A stretch of 10,227 bases of DNA from Scytalidium lignicola (Eukaryota; Ascomycota; Leotiomycetes). Made by a program: the position numbers and the translations under genes. Positions 6,309 to 10,227 of this stretch are shown here, piece by piece. How positions within the stretch are numbered: the stretch's first letter is position 1; each line of letters starts with the position of its first letter. Where the stretch lies: assembly GCA_002812745.2 (NCBI GenBank), contig NCSJ02000661.1:1-10227 (forward strand). The letters are read 5' to 3'. The notes beneath the pieces were generated by a model. That model ran no database searches. It was given only the letters and a program-made list of their open reading frames with translations, and had not been told where the DNA came from.

Positions 6309-7896
6309 TTAATACCGATACATCGGAGCCTTCACACCGGCCTGGGTTCCATAGCCCGCATCTTGTGGTTCCTCCCTCTCTTCCTCATCCGCCGAACCCT
6401 GCGCCGGGTTGAATCCGGGATGATATGGCTCCACGCCTAGTCTATCCTGGAACTGTCCGGTGACTGTCGGTAGCGTGTCTCTCGGGAATGGTATGGTGGG
6501 CCCAGCAGGGCTCTCCTGCTGCGGATCGGAGAACGGATTCTCCCCCCAAGGCCCAGACGAAGCCTGTTCTGACTTCCTCGCGGGAACAGCTGGCCCTGCA
6601 GCTTTTGATGGCGGCGGCCCCGCTGGTGGCGCATAGTGTTCCTGCATGCTTCTAGAAGGACTGGTCCCGCCTGCGGGACTGCTAGACCCTAATGCCTTCC
6701 TCGCTGCAAGCAATGCTCTCTGGTGTTGGCTTAGACTCTTGCTCAACATTTCATTTGTCTCAATCAGGGTCTCCATGGTGTCGTTATCTGGGTTTGGGTT
6801 CTCCGCTATCATATATGCTTGTATGGACCTACTCGCTGACTGACATCGGTCCACGAATTCGCGAATCAGCTCATTGCCGGGGACTTCGCTCGGTGGTGTC
6901 GATTGAACCACTTGACTGAGGAGTTTGGCAGATGATTTGGCTTCCTCAATCCGTGAGGCTAGTTCCTCGGGCGAGGGGAGATGTCGGCTGGTGTGATTTC
7001 TAGAAAAGTAGTTTTGGGAGCGGCCGTCAAATGGAGGCGCATTCAGAGTTCGAGGTTGTGGGACGCCCTTCAGCGATGGTGGTTAGTAAGATCTAGCAAC
7101 AGTCGGTGGGCACGGATCATTCTATGAGGCAGGTTCAGAGATGCACACAACATACATATGTCTTGATCAACTTCTCCTGTTCCTTCTGCCACATATCGTT
7201 TATTAACTTCAAATTCTCATCATGCGCCTTCTCCCGCTGAAACCCATTTAACGTCTCCATCATCAGCTGCTTCACGGTCTGGACCTTCCCTGACCTTAGC
7301 AATTCCTTCACGGTTGCAACAAACTTGGCATCGATATTCCTCGTGAAAGTCGGTCCTGGGTTGTCTACTAGGATGCCTATGAGCATGATGGCATTGTATT
7401 GTATGGATGCCTTTTGCTCAGAGAAATACTCCTTAGAGAGATATTCCTGTATGACAAGGGCGCATTTCTTGGCAGCTGCCGGGGACGACTCGGCAGCTTC
7501 GACAATAACAGGGAGATAGATTACTTCGTTGTCCTATAGGACAAATTTGTTAGCTATTTAGCTTTTAGATTGGGAGGGGCCGAGGGGCTGTTAGAACTTA
7601 CTGTACCGGCTGTCCCTTCTGGAGGCTCGCAGAACCTACGCTGTTGAAGTGAGTAATACTATCTAGTTTGCCTTGCCAAGGTTGCGACTGCGAAACATAC
7701 CACAGCTCTTGTAGCGTTGGCTTCTGGTGTATCCAATGTTGTGTCCTCATCTCGAACAGTGGCTGTGGATGGATCAAAGCTTGGTTAGCTTCTGGAAGCA
7801 GCTTTACATTTTCCCTGTTTTTCTAGAACACCGCAGAGACTCACGTTTTCTCTTGAAGCTCCCTAGCACTCGGTTCATGCTCTTCATGCGATTCAT
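6309..7896 (-). CDS. VHS-GAT domain protein (endosomal/trafficking adaptor-like), five exons
   Basis: Exons are 7845-7896, 7701-7762, 7602-7640, 7156-7533 and 6309-7067, summing to 1290 nt or 429 residues plus TAA. The ATG at 7896 is the first after an in-frame TGA at 7981-7983 and has A at -3. Introns are 82, 60, 68 and 88 nt, with donors GTGAGT, GTATGT, GTAAGT and GTATGT. Branch sites are clear in intron 1 (GCTAAC), intron 3 (CTAAC) and intron 4 (TACTAAC at 7082-7088). Residues about 30-175 form a VHS-like helical domain (YLPVIVEAAESSP; IQYNAIMLIGILVDNPGPTF). Residues about 208-304 form a GAT three-helix bundle (LPSPEELASRIEEAKSSAKL; RCQSASRSIQAYM). The tail is Pro-rich, with a PxxPxR SH3 ligand (336-341) and an NPF motif (354-356) of the kind that binds EH domains. 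VHS-GAT proteins bind ubiquitinated cargo at endosomes or Golgi and link to actin or clathrin factors. The exact orthologue is uncertain; it is not an obvious Lsb5 by its N-terminus. Confidence 0.88.
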
Positions 7897-8965
7897 GATG
7901 TTTGCGCCCGATGTACCTTTGCTCGCGGAACAAACGGAGATAAGGCTGCGGTTCTTCTCGCTGGCTTTCGCGCTTGCAATTCAAATGATTTAAGTGCTGC
8001 TGGTGCAAATGATTGATAGTATAAAGAGGGAAGATGTGGCTCGGAGATTATTTGCGGCGTAGAGGCTTTGGTGACTATGTTTATCTCGGATTTATTGTTT
8101 TTTGTTGTTGCTACAACTATATCTTCGGCAAGGCGAGACTCAGGGTCTCGGGAGATGAGGCGAGATGATGGTGGCTTGCCCTACGCGTGTTACAGACCTG
8201 AGGGATGTCTACGCAGAAACCTTTAAAGATCCCAGCATCGTTGCGATTTGTCGTCATTAAATCATTCTATCACTAGTAGCTATCGCGGTGGTCGTCGTCC
8301 CTGTCGTCGTCAACAGCCAAAAAGCGTGTTCCAGCACAGCCTCCTTTCCAGTTGCTAGCCGTCAGCCTTCCCGCCATTTAGCGCGCGGTTTGGTGCTTGC
8401 AGCCTCACTGTTTGGTGCATACCAACATTATTTGACGTGCTAGCCAAGCCTGGAACGCGTGTCCAGTCAACTGTATCTCCAGCTATTTTGGCCAGATCCC
8501 CTTTTATACTTGTCACGCGCTTTCCTCTCGCCCAATACGCTTTGGATTTGCTTACACGCAGTTCAGTGGAGTGTTGTGCCACATGGTATCTTATCAGATG
8601 TTGCCCACTCCATACTGTGGGAGATAAGTTCGTTCAGAACGAAGGAATTTTACTATTATGAAGTAGTGCTCTCCTAACGTAATCCAGCAGCTAACACATA
8701 CGTTTTTGAGTCCATGGGCCTGAGTAGACACATGCATGGGAGAGAATGCTTTCACAGGGTCCTTCGTTCTATTGCAAGATATTGTTATATAGAATATTTG
8801 TGACATACACCCTCTTCCTCTTCCTCTTGCTTTGCTTTGCTTTGCTTTGCTTCCTTCACCGCACGGAGCGGGGCTGCGTCTCGAAATGCCTGTCTATTAT
8901 CATACAAACCTAGCCTTACTAGTTGTAGATGCATAACACTACCTAACATGCCATATGCCCATTCC
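7897..8965. other. Intergenic region between VHS-GAT and RPS16 genes
   Basis: Both flanking genes lie on the - strand, so this 1.07 kb holds the promoter and leader of the VHS-GAT gene (left) and the 3' untranslated region of RPS16 (right). A 6-bp inverted repeat CGAGAC/GTCTCG with a 5-nt loop lies at 8134-8150. GTC-rich direct repeats lie around 8290-8312. Open frames of 70-86 codons here do not look like protein. Confidence 0.65.
8827..8850. repeat. (TTTGC)n microsatellite, almost five units
   Basis: Four full TTTGC units (8831-8850) follow a partial TTGC, immediately after a CTCTTC-type repeat (about 8810-8827). It lies about 115 nt downstream of the RPS16 stop codon, so in the transcript it would read GCAAA repeats in the 3' untranslated region or just beyond it. 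Confidence 0.85.
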
Positions 8966-9881
8966 TTAACGGTAAGATTTCTGGTACCGCGCTCTTGCAC
9001 CTGGACCTCCAAACTTCTTTGGTTCACAACGTCTGTTATCGGCAACCAACAATGTTCGGTCGTATTGGACTAATGCTTGCTTTAACTGATTCTTTGAGTG
9101 CTCATCGACTGTTTTCCACTCGCATCGTCAGCATTCATCTGATAAGACTTGTGAAACAAGCAAAATATGATATTGCCGGCCTCGAGACATAGATTCCCCG
9201 ATTTCCATACCATATTTCTGGTAGTATGCAACAAGGGACTTCGCAATCGCTTGTCGAATAGCATAGATCTGGGAAGTATGTCCACCGCCGCTGACACGGA
9301 CGCGGATATCGACATTGGAGAACTTGTCGAGACCGAGGATGAGTAAAGGCTCGTAGACCTTGAATCGAAGGATCTCGGGTTGGACGAGGGAGAGCGGCTT
9401 GCCGTTAACCTTAATAAGTCCCTTGCCAGCCTATATATTTATTGATGTTCCTATCAGTTTGACTAGTTCTAGTTCTGCTTCTGTTATTTCGTTTTGGTCC
9501 CCCACCCCCTTGCTATTCTTCTGCCTGCAAAAAGATGCGCCCTCCCTTTTCATAGATTCATTTCTCAACCGGATTCAGATAACTCATACCTTGCACTACT
9601 TGGATGTCAGCTCTCTCCACACAGTAAAAAGAAATCCGACAAGGAAAATGAACTTACATGTGCAACTGCAGTAGCTATCGTAGGAAAAGAAAACCCAAAT
9701 TAGCAAAATACCCTTCAATACTATAGTGAGACGCAGCTCGTAGGAGCCAGAAGAAAATATACCCATTTGCTTCTCCTTCACGAGTACGCAAATAGTGGAT
9801 CCCGCCACAACCATTGGGGAGAAAATCCAACCTACCAGTCTTCTTCTTCCCAAAGCATTGCACGCTCTGAGTCGACGCCAT
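8966..9881 (-). CDS. RPS16: 40S ribosomal protein uS9 (S16), complete, five exons
   Basis: Exons are 9836-9881 (46 nt), 9658-9674 (17 nt), 9590-9595 (6 nt), 9211-9430 (220 nt) and 8966-9108 (143 nt). They total 432 nt, giving 143 residues plus TAA, the same length as yeast S16. The protein starts [15 protein letters not shown] and ends in [11 protein letters not shown]. It carries the uS9 blocks [40 protein letters not shown] and [11 protein letters not shown]. uS9 is a small-subunit head protein whose basic C-terminal tail reaches the P-site tRNA. Introns are 161, 62, 159 and 102 nt with donors GTAGGT, GTAAGT, GTATGA and GTATGG. Branch sites include CTAAT (intron 1), CTGAC at 9606-9610 (intron 2) and CTGAC (intron 4). 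The 6-nt exon encodes Cys-Lys; without it two residues of the conserved AVAH-x-K-x-GKG block would be missing. Confidence 0.96.
9590..9595 (-). other. RPS16: 6-nt microexon (exon 3) of RPS16
   Basis: The - strand reads AGTAG, then TGCAAG, then GTATGA, so a six-base exon encoding Cys-Lys in phase 0 is framed by an AG acceptor and a GT donor. The upstream intron is 62 nt and has a CTGAC branch site ending 10 nt before the exon. Exons 2 and 4 also meet it in phase 0. The two codons supply the positions held by Val-Lys in yeast S16. Confidence 0.9.
9658..9674 (-). other. RPS16: 17-nt exon (exon 2) of RPS16
   Basis: CTACTGCAGTTGCACAT lies between the acceptor ATAG and the donor GTAAGT. With the last G of exon 1 it encodes Ala-Thr-Ala-Val-Ala-His, which matches the family sequence after GKKKT. 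Confidence 0.94.
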
Positions 9882-10227
9882 GATTGCGATTATATATCCA
9901 GTGCTTTTGTCGAAGGCGCTTGGATCGGATTTCCAGCCATCTTCGAGTGCGCTCGCAGGGCTTGGTGCCCTGGTCGGTTGTTTCGGGGAAATAGAAAGTC
10001 CGGGATTTGTTAATTTATGTTGCGTGAAGTGGTTATATTTCAAGGGCTAACTTAAATCGAATCGTGAGTTACTTAAATCGACTCAAAATCGCCGGTGTCG
10101 GACATACTCGGACTATTACCTCCTATAGTAATTTATTAGTAATCTGACTATCCTGCTATGTCCTATATTTAAACGCTAAAACGCAATAACATATTCTGTT
10201 ATATCAATCTTGTAGTATAAAGGACGC
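9882..10227. promoter_or_regulatory. RPS16 upstream region
   Basis: This 346-bp segment precedes the RPS16 start codon and should hold its promoter and leader. On the sense strand TTAGCCCTT (complement of 10043-10051) loosely resembles the telomere-like RCCCTAA boxes known from fungal ribosomal-protein promoters, but the match is imperfect. The direct repeat ACTTAAATCGA occurs at 10050-10060 and 10071-10081. From about 10115 the DNA becomes AT-rich without coding signal. No gene is visible to the right edge. Confidence 0.5.

Noticed and set aside
8355..8661. Overlapping short open frames on both strands
   Set aside because: Each is under 80 codons, with no start context or protein-like pattern. 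The interval fits the promoter side of the VHS-GAT gene.
9430..9657. One single intron joining exon 2 to exon 4 of RPS16
   Set aside because: It is possible by splice-site rules, but it drops two residues from a conserved block and gives 141 instead of 143 residues, while TGCAAG with flanking splice sites lies exactly in phase.
9431..9835. Box C/D snoRNA in an intron of RPS16
   Set aside because: The longer introns (159 and 161 nt) could host one, but I found no RTGATGA box paired with a CTGA box and terminal stem.
9675..10043. In-frame N-terminal extension of RPS16 starting at 10043
   Set aside because: uS9 proteins start at MAS/MSA-type residues and the ATG at 9881 gives the exact family length. 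The upstream residues look like translated leader, and the frame beyond 9836 runs into intron 1.
1..10227. tRNA genes
   Set aside because: Scanning both strands for a GTTCRANNC B box with a matching A box and acceptor stem gave nothing convincing.

Overview
The window comes from the nuclear genome of a filamentous ascomycete (Pezizomycotina). The evidence is short introns of 60-161 nt with GTATGT/GTAAGT-like donors and CTAAC/CTGAC branch sites, pyrimidine-rich 5' leaders, and gene families with recognisable fungal versions. Two single ambiguous bases (N at 1007 and 6087) suggest a draft assembly. I see no prophage, CRISPR array, insertion sequence or rRNA/tRNA gene.  Layout, left to right. 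(1) Positions 2-883, + strand: the 3' part of a UAS-UBX protein of the FAF2/UBXD8 type, a Cdc48/p97 cofactor of ER membrane protein quality control. (2) 884-1491: the shared 3' flank of two convergent genes. (3) 1492-3903, - strand: an unrecognised protein of about 803 residues with no Cys or Trp, built around twelve tandem helical units of about 29 residues that begin with Ser-Pro-Asp. (4) 3904-6308: a long non-coding stretch with a 58-nt purine run, a tandem octamer and several inverted repeats. It holds the promoter and leader of gene 3 and the 3' flank of gene 5. (5) 6309-7896, - strand: a five-exon VHS-GAT adaptor-like protein of 429 residues with an NPF and a PxxPxR motif. (6) 7897-8965: non-coding, with simple repeats. 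(7) 8966-9881, - strand: the complete gene for 40S ribosomal protein uS9 (RPS16), 143 residues in five exons. One exon is only 17 nt and the next only 6 nt. (8) 9882-10227: promoter side of RPS16, becoming AT-rich.  The genes do not form a pathway cluster. They look like ordinary chromosomal neighbours: two membrane-traffic or quality-control factors, one ribosomal protein and one lineage-type repeat protein. The two points most worth following are the 6-nt microexon of RPS16, supported by splice sites, a branch site and the expected protein length, and the repeat protein, whose units change length in a way that fits a heptad coiled coil and whose repeats differ mostly at synonymous sites.
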